A stretch of DNA of 61,486 nucleotides from Rhodocyclaceae bacterium. Its GTDB lineage: Bacteria; Pseudomonadota; Gammaproteobacteria; Burkholderiales; Rhodocyclaceae. Shown here piece by piece: positions 17,008-30,758 of the stretch; within the stretch, counting starts at the first letter, position 1, and each line of letters starts with the position of its first letter. The notes under the pieces are model-generated. The model was not told the origin of the DNA, ran no database searches, and saw nothing but the letters and a program-made list of their open reading frames with translations. The DNA lies in contig JAGTRP010000021.1 of assembly GCA_018261935.1 (NCBI GenBank), positions 1 to 61,486 of the forward strand, given 5' to 3'. Position numbers and translations under genes: made by a program.

Positions 17008-17975
17008 GGCAGCAGAATGGTGGACCCCGTGGTCCGGCGGGCTTCCAGGTCGATGTGGGCCTGGGCGGCATCCTTGAGGGCATAGGTCTGGCGCACCTCG
17101 ATCTTCACCTTGCCGCTTTCCACCACCGCGAAGAGTTCCGCCCCCAGGGCCTCCAGGTCGGACCGTTGGGCGATGTGGGTCATGAGAGTGGGCCGGGTGA
17201 CGTAGAGGGACCCCTTCTGGGAGAGGAGGAGGATATCCAGGGGCGGCACCGGGCCCGAGGCGTTGCCGTAGCTCACCATCATGCCGAAGGGCCGCAGGCT
17301 GTCGAGGGAACCCATGAAGGTATCCTTGCCGACGCCGTCATAGACCACCGCCACTCCCTCGCCGGTGATGGCCTTCACCCGGGCCGTGAAATCCTCCCGG
17401 CTGTAGTCGATGACATGGTCGCAGCCGTGGGCCCGGGCCAGCTCGGCCTTGGCCTCCGATCCCACCGTACCGATGACCGTCGCCCCCAGGGCCTTGGCCC
17501 ATTGGCAGGCGATGAGCCCGACGCCGCCGGCGGCGGCATGGATGAGGACGGGATCCCCCGCCTGGACCCGGTAGGTGCGGCGCAGCAGGTAGGCGGCGGT
17601 GAGCCCCTGCAGCATCATGGCGGCGGCGGTATTGAAATCGATGGCATCCGGCAGCTTCAGCAGGCGATGGGCCGGGATGTTGCGTACCTCGGCGTAGGCC
17701 CCCAGGGGGCCGCCGGCATAGGCAACCCGGTCGCCGGGCTGGAGGCCGCTGACGCCCTCCCCCACGGCCACCACCGTGCCCGCCCCTTCCATGCCGATGC
17801 CGCTGGGCAGGGGAACGGGGTAGAGGCCGCTACGGTGGTAGGTGTCGATGAAATTGAGGCCCACCGCGGCATGGCGGATGCGGGCCTCGCCGGGCCCGGG
17901 GGCGCCGACTTCGACCGCTTCCCAGGTCAGCACTTCCGGCCCGCCGGTCCGGTGAAAGCGAATGGCATGGGTCAT
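17004..17975 (-). CDS. NADPH:quinone oxidoreductase (zinc-free MDR family)
   Basis: A 323-residue medium-chain dehydrogenase/reductase. The N-terminal GroES-like part contains VGLNFIDTYHRSGLYP, the quinone reductase signature, and lacks the structural zinc cysteines. The NADPH-binding motif AAAGGVGLIACQWAKALGA lies around residues 148-166. It reduces quinones or other enones with NADPH in the cytoplasm. It is the first gene of a two-gene unit with the TAXI protein and is divergent from the HD-GYP gene. Confidence 0.9.
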   Translation of the reverse strand: MTHAIRFHRTGGPEVLTWEAVEVGAPGPGEARIRHAAVGLNFIDTYHRSGLYPVPLPSGIGMEGAGTVVAVGEGVSGLQPGDRVAYAGGPLGAYAEVRNIPAHRLLKLPDAIDFNTAAAMMLQGLTAAYLLRRTYRVQAGDPVLIHAAAGGVGLIACQWAKALGATVIGTVGSEAKAELARAHGCDHVIDYSREDFTARVKAITGEGVAVVYDGVGKDTFMGSLDSLRPFGMMVSYGNASGPVPPLDILLLSQKGSLYVTRPTLMTHIAQRSDLEALGAELFAVVESGKVKIEVRQTYALKDAAQAHIDLEARRTTGSTILLP

Positions 17976-18033
17976 GTTCTTCCCTTAAGGATGGGTTAAC
18001 GACGGGGCAAAGCGCTCAGCGTATCATCTCGGC

Positions 18034-19293
18034 ATGTTCTCGATCCACCGAGTCATCCTCACCCGCCTCCTGGCCGCCTGGCTCCTGGCTTCCGTCGCCA
18101 TCGGGGCCGGCGTCTATTACATCGAGACCGAGAAGATCGACGACCACGTAGTCGCCCTGGCCGCCGCCCAGGCTTCCGAATTTCCCGTCGAAGGACTGAA
18201 TCACGGCCACCCCAAGGCGGAGCAACTGGCGCGCCTGCAGGAACGGGCTACGGAATTCGTCCGCAACAATTTCGTAGTCATCGAACTTTACGACCACCGC
18301 AAGGAAAAGCTGGTGGAGGCCGTCAATCCCCGCCACGGAGCTATCGAGGAAGGCCTGAAGCAGTACGCCCATGCCTTCCCGGCGGACGAGCACAGCCACT
18401 ACGTGAAATACGCCATCGACGAGCAGACCGTGGTCCAGGTGCTAACCCCCCTGAAGACCGAAGCCGGTGAAATCGCCGGTTATTTCGAAGGCGTCTTCAT
18501 CGTCGATCCGGAAACTATCGCCCACCTCCAGGACCAGCTCGCCCGCACCCTGGCGGTCGCCTTGGCCGCGGTTCTCCTGGCCGCCATCGTCTTCTACCCC
18601 GTCATCCTGGGGCTCAACCGGCACGTCATCCGGGCCTCCCGGGACATTCTGAAGGGCAACCTGGAAATGGCCACCGCCCTGGGAGAGGCCATCGCCAAGC
18701 GGGACTCGGACACCGGCGAGCACAATTTCCGGGTCGCCCTCTACGCCATCGCCCTGGGGGAAGCCGTCGGCATCCATGGCGCCGCCATGCGCCACCTCCT
18801 GCTCGGCGCTTTCCTGCACGATGTCGGCAAGATCGGCATCAGCGACAGCATCCTCCTCAAGCCCGGCAAGCTGACCGAGGAGGAATTCGCCGTCATGCGC
18901 ACCCACGTAGCCCTCGGCGTGGATATCGTCGGCAAATCGGAATGGCTCCACGGCGCCCGGGACGTCATCGCCTACCACCACGAGAAATTCGACGGCTCCG
19001 GCTACCTGAACGGCCTCACCGGCGAGGACATTCCCCTCAACGCCCGGGCCTTCGCCATCGTGGACGTCTTCGACGCCCTCACCGCCCAGCGTCCCTACAA
19101 AGCCCCCTGGCCGGTGGAGGCCGCCCTCGACCTGATCGGCCAGGAGGCCGGCAAGCATTTCGACCCCCGGCTGGCGGCCCGCTTCCGGGAGATCGCCCCG
19201 GCCCTGCACGCCGACATCAGCCAGGCCGGCGAGGCCGAACTGGCGGAACGGCTGCGGGCCCAGGCCATCCGCTACTTCCTCTCAGCCCCGGCC

Positions 19294-19308
<15 letters not shown>
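18034..19308 (+). CDS. membrane HD-GYP phosphodiesterase-like protein
   Basis: A 424-residue inner-membrane protein. TM1 covers about residues 9-28, a periplasmic sensor region about 30-170, TM2 about 175-197, and a cytoplasmic HD-GYP domain from about 215. The metal-binding HD motif is intact (LHDVGKIGI, near residue 262), as is HHEKFDGSGY near 312-321, but the name-giving GYP tripeptide reads GYL. HD-GYP domains hydrolyse c-di-GMP to pGpG or GMP; the Pro substitution may or may not affect activity. The last 15 bases overlap the convergent uvrD gene. Confidence 0.88.
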
Positions 19309-21426
<2,118 letters not shown>

Positions 21427-21497
21427 AGATCAATCCGTTCGAAACCGGCACCGCATATCGCGCCGCCGGCTCATTGGTAAGGCCAATTATGTTGTTT

Positions 21498-21512
21498 TTG
21501 TGCAACGCACAA
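21498..21512. promoter_or_regulatory. inverted repeat TTGTGC-AAC-GCACAA, candidate operator
   Basis: A perfect 6-bp inverted repeat with a 3-base spacer lies in the AT-rich gap between uvrD and the gene at 21654. A related site, TTGCGC-T-GCACAA, is at 21577-21589, close to an AT-rich -10-like TATAAA. Two similar palindromes upstream of one gene suggest a repressor. They resemble TGC-rich PhaR sites of PHA-granule genes, but that assignment is a guess. Confidence 0.45.
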
Positions 21513-21653
21513 TAACGGCATTGGCAACAAAGTGTAAATTACCGAAGAAACCCATCAGGTCTCATATAAAATTATATTGCGCTGCACAAAACATGATCGC
21601 CCACGAGGCACCCAACCCAGCGCACGGCTACCGCCGAACAAAGGAGTAATAGC

Positions 21654-21995
21654 ATGAAAGCACCAAAGATCTTGCCTTGGGTCGCCCGGAAGGCTGGCAT
21701 CAGCGACGAACTGGCCCTCAAACTGTGGCGTCGCGCCGCCGGCGAGGCCGAGCACCTGACCGGCGCCGCCGAAGGCTCCGAGTATTGGGGCCTGGCCATG
21801 GAACATTTCCTTTCCCTGGTCGAGGACGAAGCCCACCTGGCACCCGTCGATAGTCTCACGCCCGCCCCGCGCCTATCCTGGATCTACCGCCATCAGACCC
21901 GCATGTCGATGTTCTCGCTGATGGCCGCCCAGAACACCTATCGCTTCTGGCAGCACACCTGGCAGAAATTCTATCTGCCCAAAAAGGCGGCCTGA
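21654..21995 (+). CDS. conserved small protein, possibly phasin-like
   Basis: A 113-residue protein with a good Shine-Dalgarno (AAAGGAG, 7 bases before the ATG). It is mostly helical, with no signal peptide or membrane segment. The C-terminal third is rich in aromatic and amphipathic residues (RMSMFSLMAAQNTYRFWQHTW), as in proteins that coat hydrophobic surfaces. Two TGC-containing palindromes upstream resemble PhaR-type sites, which weakly suggests a polyhydroxyalkanoate link. I do not recognise the family with certainty, and it lies alone between uvrD and leuS. Confidence 0.7.
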   Translation: MKAPKILPWVARKAGISDELALKLWRRAAGEAEHLTGAAEGSEYWGLAMEHFLSLVEDEAHLAPVDSLTPAPRLSWIYRHQTRMSMFSLMAAQNTYRFWQHTWQKFYLPKKAA

Positions 21996-22002
21996 CGCCT
22001 GA

Positions 22003-24693
<2,691 letters not shown>

Positions 24694-24705
24694 GGAAGAA
24701 ACCTC

Positions 24706-25224
24706 ATGCGCACTCTGCTCGCCGCCCTGCTCATGGCAACCGTCGTCGCCGGCTGCGGCTTCCAGCTGCGGGGCAGCGCCAGTGCGCAGCTTCCCTACAA
24801 GACCTTCTACATCGCCCTGCCGGCGGATGCCGAACAGGCCATCTGGCTCAAGCGCTACATCGAGTCCGCCGGCGGCACCACCCTGACCGCCAGGCCCCAG
24901 GACGCGGAAGCCATCCTGCAGCAGCTCTACGACCGCCGCGACAAGGGCATCCTGAGCGTGGACGCCCAGGGCCAGGTGAGGGAATACCGCCTGCAGGTGA
25001 CCTACGGTTTCCGCGTCGTCGATGCCAAGGGCCGCACCCTGGTGCCGCCCAGTGAGATCACCGTCATCCGCGACATGACCTACAACGCCTCCGCCGTCCT
25101 GGCCAAGGAGCAGGAAGAGATGCTGCTCTGGCGCGACGTCAATTTCGACGTGGCATCCCAGATCGTGCGCCGGCTGGCGATCGTGAAGCCGAGGAACCCC
25201 GAGCAGGAGGAAGAAACGCCGTAA
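24706..25224 (+). CDS. lptE: LPS-assembly lipoprotein LptE
   Basis: A 172-residue lipoprotein. The signal peptide ends in the lipobox VVAGC with the lipidated Cys17, followed by the typical GFQLRG. LptE plugs the LptD barrel in the outer membrane and helps deliver lipopolysaccharide to the surface. The gene lies between leuS and holA as in many Proteobacteria. Its stop overlaps the holA start by one base (TAATG). Confidence 0.92.
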   Translation: MRTLLAALLMATVVAGCGFQLRGSASAQLPYKTFYIALPADAEQAIWLKRYIESAGGTTLTARPQDAEAILQQLYDRRDKGILSVDAQGQVREYRLQVTYGFRVVDAKGRTLVPPSEITVIRDMTYNASAVLAKEQEEMLLWRDVNFDVASQIVRRLAIVKPRNPEQEEETP

Positions 25225-26231
25225 TGCTGCTCAAAGGGGAGCAACTGCCGGGGCATCTGGAACGCGAACTGCGGCCCCTTTACGTGCTTTACGGCGACGA
25301 GCCCCTGCTCGTCCTGGAAGCCGCCGACAGCATCCGGGCCAAGGCCCGCCGGGAAGGCTACAGCGAGCGGGAAGTGCTGACCGCCCTGCCGGGGTTCGAC
25401 TGGAACCAGCTGCTGGCGGCGGGGGGCAACCTTTCCCTCTTCGGGGACAGGAAGCTCATCGACCTGCGCATCCCCAACGGCAAGCCCGGCCGGGAAGGCG
25501 GCGCCGCCCTCCAGGCCTGGTGCAGCCATCTCTCTTCCGACACCCTGCTGCTGGTCACCCTACCGGAACTGGACTGGCGTGAGGAAAAAGCGGCCTGGTT
25601 CACAGCTCTCGCCCAGGCCGGCGTGGCGGTGAAGCTCATGGCCCCGCCCCTGGCGGACCTGCCGGCCTGGATCGCCGGACGGCTGCGCCGGCAGCAGCAG
25701 AGCGCCGACAACACCGCACTGCGCTTCATCGCCGACCGGGTCGAGGGCAACCTGCTGGCCGCCCACCAGGAAATCCAGAAGCTGGGTCTCCTCTACCCGG
25801 CCGGTGCCTTGAGCCTGGAACAGATCCGGGAGGCGGTCCTCAACGTCGCCCGCTACGACATCGACAGCCTGCGGGAAGCCTTGCTGGCCGGCGACAGCGC
25901 CCGCCTCATCCGCACCCTGGAGGGCCTCCAGCAGGAAGGCGAAGCGCCGCCCCTGGTGCTGTGGGCCATGGGCGAGGAAATCCGGGCCCTGGCAATGGTG
26001 AAATCAGGCATGGAACGGGGACAATCCCCCGATATGCTCTTTAAGGAAGCCAAGGTCTGGGGACCCCGGCAGAATCAGGTGAAACGCGCCCTGCAACGCC
26101 TGCCGCTGGTGCGTATCGAAGCTGCCTTGCAGCATGCGGGGAAAATCGACCGCCTCATCAAAGGCATCGGCCGCGGCAACGTCTGGGAAGAATTCCTGCG
26201 CCTGGGACTGCAGCTTTCGGCGCAAAGATAA
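25224..26231 (+). CDS. holA: DNA polymerase III delta subunit
   Basis: A 335-residue clamp-loader subunit. The N-terminus LYVLYGDEPLLVLEAAD matches HolA, and the middle and C-terminal regions match the AAA+-like delta fold without a functional Walker motif. Delta opens the beta clamp within the DnaX complex. It is translationally coupled to lptE (TAATG) and is the last gene of the leuS operon, converging with the small gene at 26233-26466. Confidence 0.93.
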   Translation: MLLKGEQLPGHLERELRPLYVLYGDEPLLVLEAADSIRAKARREGYSEREVLTALPGFDWNQLLAAGGNLSLFGDRKLIDLRIPNGKPGREGGAALQAWCSHLSSDTLLLVTLPELDWREEKAAWFTALAQAGVAVKLMAPPLADLPAWIAGRLRRQQQSADNTALRFIADRVEGNLLAAHQEIQKLGLLYPAGALSLEQIREAVLNVARYDIDSLREALLAGDSARLIRTLEGLQQEGEAPPLVLWAMGEEIRALAMVKSGMERGQSPDMLFKEAKVWGPRQNQVKRALQRLPLVRIEAALQHAGKIDRLIKGIGRGNVWEEFLRLGLQLSAQR

Positions 26232-26232
26232 T

Positions 26233-26466
26233 TCAGGCGGCCAGGTCGCTTGGCTCGTCCGGGTCCAGGTGCTCCCAGATGCAGGAACGCTCCTGGCGAA
26301 CGTCGTTCAGCCCCGGGATCATTCTCTCCTGGGCCAGGCACTCGCCCTGGCAGGAGGCTGCCACGACCACTACCTTCATGTCCGAATCCACTACCCTATC
26401 GCCGTCCCAGTAGCTGCAAGTGGCACAAACCTTCACTTCGGCCGGCAGGATAATTTTTTCAGTCAT
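26233..26466 (-). CDS. small Cys-rich protein, possible metal-binding
   Basis: A 77-residue protein with five cysteines arranged as CATC near the N-terminus, ASCQGEC in the middle and SC near the end. It could bind zinc or another metal. No membrane segment or signal is visible. The ATG at 26466 is chosen over an adjacent GTG at 26469 because GAGG lies 6 bases before the ATG. The gene runs divergently from proA and has a perfect inverted repeat in its leader. The function is unknown. Confidence 0.65.
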   Translation of the reverse strand: MTEKIILPAEVKVCATCSYWDGDRVVDSDMKVVVVAASCQGECLAQERMIPGLNDVRQERSCIWEHLDPDEPSDLAA

Positions 26467-26497
26467 CACGTCCTCGGATAAGTTACAGACAGTAGTT

Positions 26498-26517
26498 GCG
26501 GGTAAGAGTTTACCCGC
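26498..26517. promoter_or_regulatory. perfect inverted repeat between the Cys-rich gene and proA
   Basis: GCGGGTAA and TTACCCGC (8-bp arms, 4-base spacer) lie about 30 bases upstream of the small Cys-rich gene. On that strand a TTGACG hexamer partly overlaps the repeat at 26517-26522. It could be an operator or an RNA hairpin in the leader. No T-run follows in either direction, so it is not a terminator. Confidence 0.5.
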
Positions 26518-26533
26518 GTCAAGAAGTTCCTAG

Positions 26534-26563
26534 CAATTTAGTTCATCTTTTGCTCGCTATAAT
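26534..26563 (+). promoter_or_regulatory. sigma-70 promoter for proA
   Basis: A consensus -10 box TATAAT lies at 26558-26563, 27 bases before the proA ATG, with a weak AT-rich -35-like CAATTT 18 bases upstream. Confidence 0.5.
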
Positions 26564-26590
26564 GGGATTTTCTCGTTTCCCCGAAAAATC

Positions 26591-27847
26591 ATGGATATAA
26601 AGCAGTACATGGAAACCCTCGGGCGCCAGGCCCGGGCTGCCTCCCGCCGCCTCGCCCAGGCATCCTCCGCCGAAAAGAATGCAGCTCTGCTGGCGGTAGC
26701 CACCGCCATCCGCCGCGAGAAGGCCGCCCTGGTGGCCGCCAACCAGGAAGACCTGGCAGCGGCCCGAGCCGCCGGCCTGGAGGCCGCCCTGCTCGACCGC
26801 CTGACCCTTTCGGAAAAGGGTGTCGACAGCATGGCCGAGGGGGTGGAACAGGTGGCCAAGCTTCCCGACCCGGTGGGCGAAATGACCGACATCAAGTACC
26901 GCCCCTCCGGCATCCAGGTGGGCCGGATGCGGGTCCCCCTGGGGGTCATCGGCATCATCTATGAAGCCCGCCCGAATGTGACGGCGGACGCCGCCGCCCT
27001 CTGCCTCAAGTCCGGCAATGCTGCCATCCTGCGGGGCGGCTCGGAGGCCATCCGCTCCAACCGGGCCATCGCCGCCCTGGTCCAGGAAGGACTCCAGGCC
27101 GCCGGGCTGCCGGCCGAGTGCGTGCAGGTCATCGACACCACCGACCGGGCCGCCGTCGGCGAGCTGATCACCCTGCGGGAATTCGTGGACGTCATCGTGC
27201 CCCGCGGCGGCAAGGGCCTCATCGCCCGCCTCCTGGCGGAGTCCCGGGTCCCCATGATCCAGCACCTGGACGGCAACTGCCACGTCTATCTCGAAACCGA
27301 AGCCGACCCGGCCAAGGCCCTGAAGATCGTCGAGAACGCCAAGACCCAGCGCTACGGCACCTGCAACACCACCGAGTCGCTCCTGGTCGACCGGGCGGTG
27401 GCCGAAAAGCTCCTGCCGGCCGTGGCCAGGATGCTGCTGTCCAAGGAGGTGGAAATCCGCGGCTGCCCGGAAACCCGGGCCATCGTGCCGGAAGCCAAGA
27501 CAGCGACGGAAGAGGATTACTACACGGAATACCTGGCCCCCATCATCTCGGTGAAAGTGGTGTCGGGCATCGACGAGGCCATCGCCCACATCAACCAGTA
27601 TTCTTCCCACCATACCGATGCCATCGTCACCGACAACCATCCCAAGGCCATGCGCTTCCTGCGGGAGGTGGATTCGAGCTCGGTGATGATCAACGCCTCC
27701 ACCCGCTTCGCCGACGGCTTCGAATACGGCCTCGGGGCCGAGATCGGCATCTCCACCGACAAGATTCACGCCCGGGGTCCGGTGGGCCTGGAAGGTCTGA
27801 CCAGCCAGAAATGGGTGGTCCTCGGCGACGGCCATGTCCGCGGCTGA
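26591..27847 (+). CDS. proA: gamma-glutamyl phosphate reductase
   Basis: A 418-residue aldehyde-dehydrogenase-like enzyme of normal ProA length. The characteristic [17 protein letters not shown] lies near residues 116-132 and the catalytic cysteine is in [10 protein letters not shown] near residue 257. It makes glutamate semialdehyde from gamma-glutamyl phosphate in proline synthesis. proB is not adjacent. It heads a run of overlapping genes (proA-ogt-xerD-ybaK), overlapping ogt by 14 bases. Confidence 0.96.
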   Translation: MDIKQYMETLGRQARAASRRLAQASSAEKNAALLAVATAIRREKAALVAANQEDLAAARAAGLEAALLDRLTLSEKGVDSMAEGVEQVAKLPDPVGEMTDIKYRPSGIQVGRMRVPLGVIGIIYEARPNVTADAAALCLKSGNAAILRGGSEAIRSNRAIAALVQEGLQAAGLPAECVQVIDTTDRAAVGELITLREFVDVIVPRGGKGLIARLLAESRVPMIQHLDGNCHVYLETEADPAKALKIVENAKTQRYGTCNTTESLLVDRAVAEKLLPAVARMLLSKEVEIRGCPETRAIVPEAKTATEEDYYTEYLAPIISVKVVSGIDEAIAHINQYSSHHTDAIVTDNHPKAMRFLREVDSSSVMINASTRFADGFEYGLGAEIGISTDKIHARGPVGLEGLTSQKWVVLGDGHVRG

Positions 27848-28310
27848 AACCTATCAAGCTGTTGTGGCGGCGCCGGGGTTCTGCCTCGGCGTCCGCTGCA
27901 GCGAAGAGGAAGTGATCGAGATCGAGTATCTCGATCCCCGCCCGGAAGTGGCCCCGGCCAATTTCCTGGCGGCGGAGGTGGTGCGCCAACTGCGGAGCTA
28001 CCTGGCCGACCCGGGATTCACCTTCGGCCTGCCCCTGCGCCCCTCCGGCACCATCTTCCAGCGTCGGGTATGGGAGCGGATTGCCGCCATTCCGCCCGGC
28101 GTTACCCGCACCTACGGCGACATCGCCGCCGATCTTCACAATGCCCCCCGGGCCGTGGGCCAGGCCTGCGGCGCCAATCCCTTCCCCCTGGTGGTGCCCT
28201 GCCATCGGGTGGTGGGTTGCGGCGGCAGCCTGGGCGGCTTCAGCCGCCAGCGGGGCGGTTTTCTCCTGGACGTGAAGCGCTGGCTCCTGACCCATGAGCG
28301 GGCCCTCTGA
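27834..28310 (+). CDS. ogt: methylated-DNA-protein-cysteine methyltransferase
   Basis: A 158-residue suicide DNA repair protein. The helix-turn-helix and active-site region contains the strictly conserved PCHRVV, with the acceptor cysteine near residue 123, preceded by YGDIAADL and the [11 protein letters not shown] motif. It removes alkyl groups from O6-alkylguanine. It overlaps proA upstream and xerD downstream (17 bases), so translation is coupled. Confidence 0.93.
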   Translation: MSAAETYQAVVAAPGFCLGVRCSEEEVIEIEYLDPRPEVAPANFLAAEVVRQLRSYLADPGFTFGLPLRPSGTIFQRRVWERIAAIPPGVTRTYGDIAADLHNAPRAVGQACGANPFPLVVPCHRVVGCGGSLGGFSRQRGGFLLDVKRWLLTHERAL

Positions 28311-29202
28311 GGCCGATCTCGGCGAGATCGACGCCTTCTGCGACGCCCTCTGGCTGGAGGACGGCCTCGCCAAGGCCACCCTGGGCAGCTACCGTTCCGA
28401 CCTTTCCCGCCTCGCCGCTTGGCTCGGCCAGGAGCGGCGCAGCTCTCTGCTGCTGGCCGACGAAGGCGCCCTCATCGGCTTCATCGCCCGCCTGTCCCGG
28501 GAAAAGCGCGCCACATCCCAATCCCGCTACCTCTCCAGCCTGCGCCGCTTCTACCGCTGGCAACTGGCCCGGGGCCGCATCCTGGCCGACCCCACCCTGA
28601 ATCTCGCCAACCCGGTGCGCCCCTCCCGGCTGCCCAAGGTCATGTCGGAAACCCAGGTGGAAGCCCTCCTCGCCGCCCCGGCGGTGGATACGCCCCTGGG
28701 CCTGCGGGAACGGGCCATGCTGGAAACCCTCTACGCCACCGGGCTGCGAGTGTCGGAACTGGTCAATCTCAAGCTCCACGAGGTGGGCTTCAACGAAGGC
28801 GTGGTGCGGGTCCTGGGCAAGGGCAGCAAGGAGCGGCTGGTCCCACTGGGGGAAGTCGCCCTGGACTGGCTGGGACGCTACCTGCAGGAAGCCCGCCCGG
28901 CCATCCTCAACGGCCGGCAGAGCGATGCCGTCTTCGTCACCGGCCGGGGCGGCGCCATGACCCGCCAGATGTTCTGGAACCTGGTGAAGCGCCACGCCCG
29001 CACCGCCGGCATCGCGCCGGAGCGCCTGTCGCCCCATGTGCTGCGCCACGCCTTCGCCACCCACCTTTTGAACCACGGCGCCGACCTGCGGGTAGTGCAA
29101 CTGCTGCTGGGCCACGCCGACATTTCCACCACCCAGATCTACACCCACGTGGCCCGGGAACGGCTGAAGTCGCTGCACGCCATCCACCACCCCCGCGGGT
29201 AG
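28294..29202 (+). CDS. xerD: site-specific tyrosine recombinase XerD
   Basis: A 302-residue tyrosine recombinase of XerD length. An N-terminal SAM-like domain (about residues 10-95) is followed by the catalytic domain with Arg in ATGLRVSEL, Lys in GKGSKERLVP, His-x-x-Arg in SPHVLRHAF, His in LLGHADIS and the nucleophile Tyr in TQIYTHV. With XerC it resolves chromosome dimers at dif. It is clearly the housekeeping enzyme, unlike the element-borne integrase at 52886. Confidence 0.93.
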   Translation: MSGPSEADLGEIDAFCDALWLEDGLAKATLGSYRSDLSRLAAWLGQERRSSLLLADEGALIGFIARLSREKRATSQSRYLSSLRRFYRWQLARGRILADPTLNLANPVRPSRLPKVMSETQVEALLAAPAVDTPLGLRERAMLETLYATGLRVSELVNLKLHEVGFNEGVVRVLGKGSKERLVPLGEVALDWLGRYLQEARPAILNGRQSDAVFVTGRGGAMTRQMFWNLVKRHARTAGIAPERLSPHVLRHAFATHLLNHGADLRVVQLLLGHADISTTQIYTHVARERLKSLHAIHHPRG

Positions 29203-29214
29203 AATGCACGCCCC

Positions 29215-29706
29215 ATGAGCAAGAACGACAAGGCGCCGGAAACCCCGGCCACCAAATTCCTGCGCGCCCACGGCGTCGCCTTCACCAACCACCTGTACGA
29301 CTACGAGGAGCATGGCGGCACCCGGGTCTCTTCCCGGGAGCTGGGGGTGGACGAGCATGCGGTGGTGAAGACCCTGGTTTTCGAGGATGAAGCCACCCGC
29401 CCCCTGATCATCCTCATGCACGGCGACTGCACGGTCTCGGCCAAGGAGCTGGCCCGGCAGATCGGCTGCAAGAAGGTGGAGCCCTGCAAGCCGGAGGTCG
29501 CCAACCGCCACACCGGCTTCCTGGTGGGCGGCACCAGCCCCTTCGGGACCAAGCGGAAAATGCCGGTCTATGTGGAGAAGGGCATCATCGACCTGCCCCG
29601 CATCTACATCAACGGCGGCCGCCGGGGCTATCTGGTGGGCATCGACCCCCGGGAAATCCTGCGGGTGCTGGATCCGAAAACGGTGGAAGCAGCGCTGGAG
29701 AAATAG
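29215..29706 (+). CDS. ybaK: Cys-tRNA(Pro)/Cys-tRNA(Cys) deacylase
   Basis: A 163-residue YbaK/EbsC-family protein. The conserved lysine region (AVVKTLVF) and the GGTSPFGTKRKMPVY motif, with the Gly-Thr substrate-binding loop, are present. YbaK hydrolyses mischarged Cys-tRNA(Pro). The gene starts 12 bases after xerD and ends the operon, converging with folB. Confidence 0.92.
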   Translation: MSKNDKAPETPATKFLRAHGVAFTNHLYDYEEHGGTRVSSRELGVDEHAVVKTLVFEDEATRPLIILMHGDCTVSAKELARQIGCKKVEPCKPEVANRHTGFLVGGTSPFGTKRKMPVYVEKGIIDLPRIYINGGRRGYLVGIDPREILRVLDPKTVEAALEK

Positions 29707-29709
29707 CGC

Positions 29710-30060
29710 TCAGACAGAGCGCTCAATAATCACGCCCACCCGCTTCACCCCGGGCATCATCCCCAGCTTGGCCACCGAGACCCGTATCCACTGGGCGGCG
29801 AAGTTCTCGAGGAGAAAGGTGGCGACGAATTCCGCCAGCTTTTCCAGCAGGTTGAAATGGCGCTCCGCCAGTTCGGCCCGCAGGCGCTGCACCACGACGG
29901 CGTAGTCAACCGTGTCGCGGATGTCGTCGGAAGCGCCGGCCGAAGCCGTAGACACGCCGATCTGCAGGGATAGCTCGATGGTCTGCGGCATGGCCTTTTC
30001 GCGCGGGTAAATGCCGATCCAGGTATCGACGCGCAGTTCTTCGATGAAAATGATGTCCAT
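29710..30060 (-). CDS. folB: dihydroneopterin aldolase
   Basis: A 116-residue FolB-type protein starting MDIIFIEELRVDTWIGIYPREK, with the conserved Glu-Leu near the N-terminus and IGVYPRE-like segment typical of the family. The tunnel-fold catalytic Lys is in the C-terminal region. It converts dihydroneopterin to 6-hydroxymethyl-dihydropterin plus glycolaldehyde in folate synthesis. It is divergent from plsY, the usual pairing of these two genes in Betaproteobacteria. Confidence 0.9.
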   Translation of the reverse strand: MDIIFIEELRVDTWIGIYPREKAMPQTIELSLQIGVSTASAGASDDIRDTVDYAVVVQRLRAELAERHFNLLEKLAEFVATFLLENFAAQWIRVSVAKLGMMPGVKRVGVIIERSV

Positions 30061-30146
30061 GCCGCCGCCAGGGGTTCGCAGTGTAGAATTTGGCGGATTT
30101 TAACCCATGGGGCCGATGCCCGCCCCTTCCGTACCGCCCCTCGCCC

Positions 30147-30755
30147 ATGCCTCCTGCCGCTACCGCCGTTCTCGCCCTCCTTGCCGCCTATCTGCTGGGC
30201 TCGGTCCCCTTCGCCGTCGTCGTCTCCCGGGTTTTCGGTTTGGCCGATCCCCGCAGCTATGGTTCAGGCAACCCGGGCGCCACCAATGTGCTGCGCACCG
30301 GCAACAAGAAAGCCGCCATCCTTACCCTGGCGGGCGACGCCCTCAAGGGCTGGGTCGCCGTCTTCGCTGCGCAGCAGATGGGCTTGTCCGCCCTCCTGGT
30401 CGGCCTGGTGGCCCTGGCGGTCTTCTTCGGCCACCTCTTCCCTGTCTTCCTGAAATTCAAGGGCGGCAAGGGGGTGGCCACCGCTGCCGGGGTGCTCCTG
30501 GCCCTCGACCCCCTCATCGGCCTGGCGGTCCTCGGCACCTGGCTGTTCATGGCTTTCGCCTTCCGCTACTCCTCCCTGGCGGCGGTTGCCGCCGCCGCCC
30601 TGGCCCCGGTCTATGTCGGCCTCGCCCGCCCCGTCGACGCCTCCATCGTCATCGTCGGCATCCTTTCCCTGGCCCTCATCGGCAAGCACTGGCAGAACAT
30701 CCAGCGCCTCCTGGCCGGCCAGGAAACGAAGATCGGCAGCAAGAAGAAGGGCTGA
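30147..30755 (+). CDS. plsY: glycerol-3-phosphate acyltransferase PlsY
   Basis: A 202-residue polytopic membrane protein. It has the PlsY signatures [12 protein letters not shown] (phosphate-binding, near residue 38) and [10 protein letters not shown] near residue 106. It acylates glycerol-3-phosphate with acyl-phosphate in the inner membrane. The ATG at 30147 gives the normal N-terminus; the frame is open for about 19 codons upstream without support. Confidence 0.93.
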   Translation: MPPAATAVLALLAAYLLGSVPFAVVVSRVFGLADPRSYGSGNPGATNVLRTGNKKAAILTLAGDALKGWVAVFAAQQMGLSALLVGLVALAVFFGHLFPVFLKFKGGKGVATAAGVLLALDPLIGLAVLGTWLFMAFAFRYSSLAAVAAAALAPVYVGLARPVDASIVIVGILSLALIGKHWQNIQRLLAGQETKIGSKKKG

Positions 30756-30758
30756 CCG

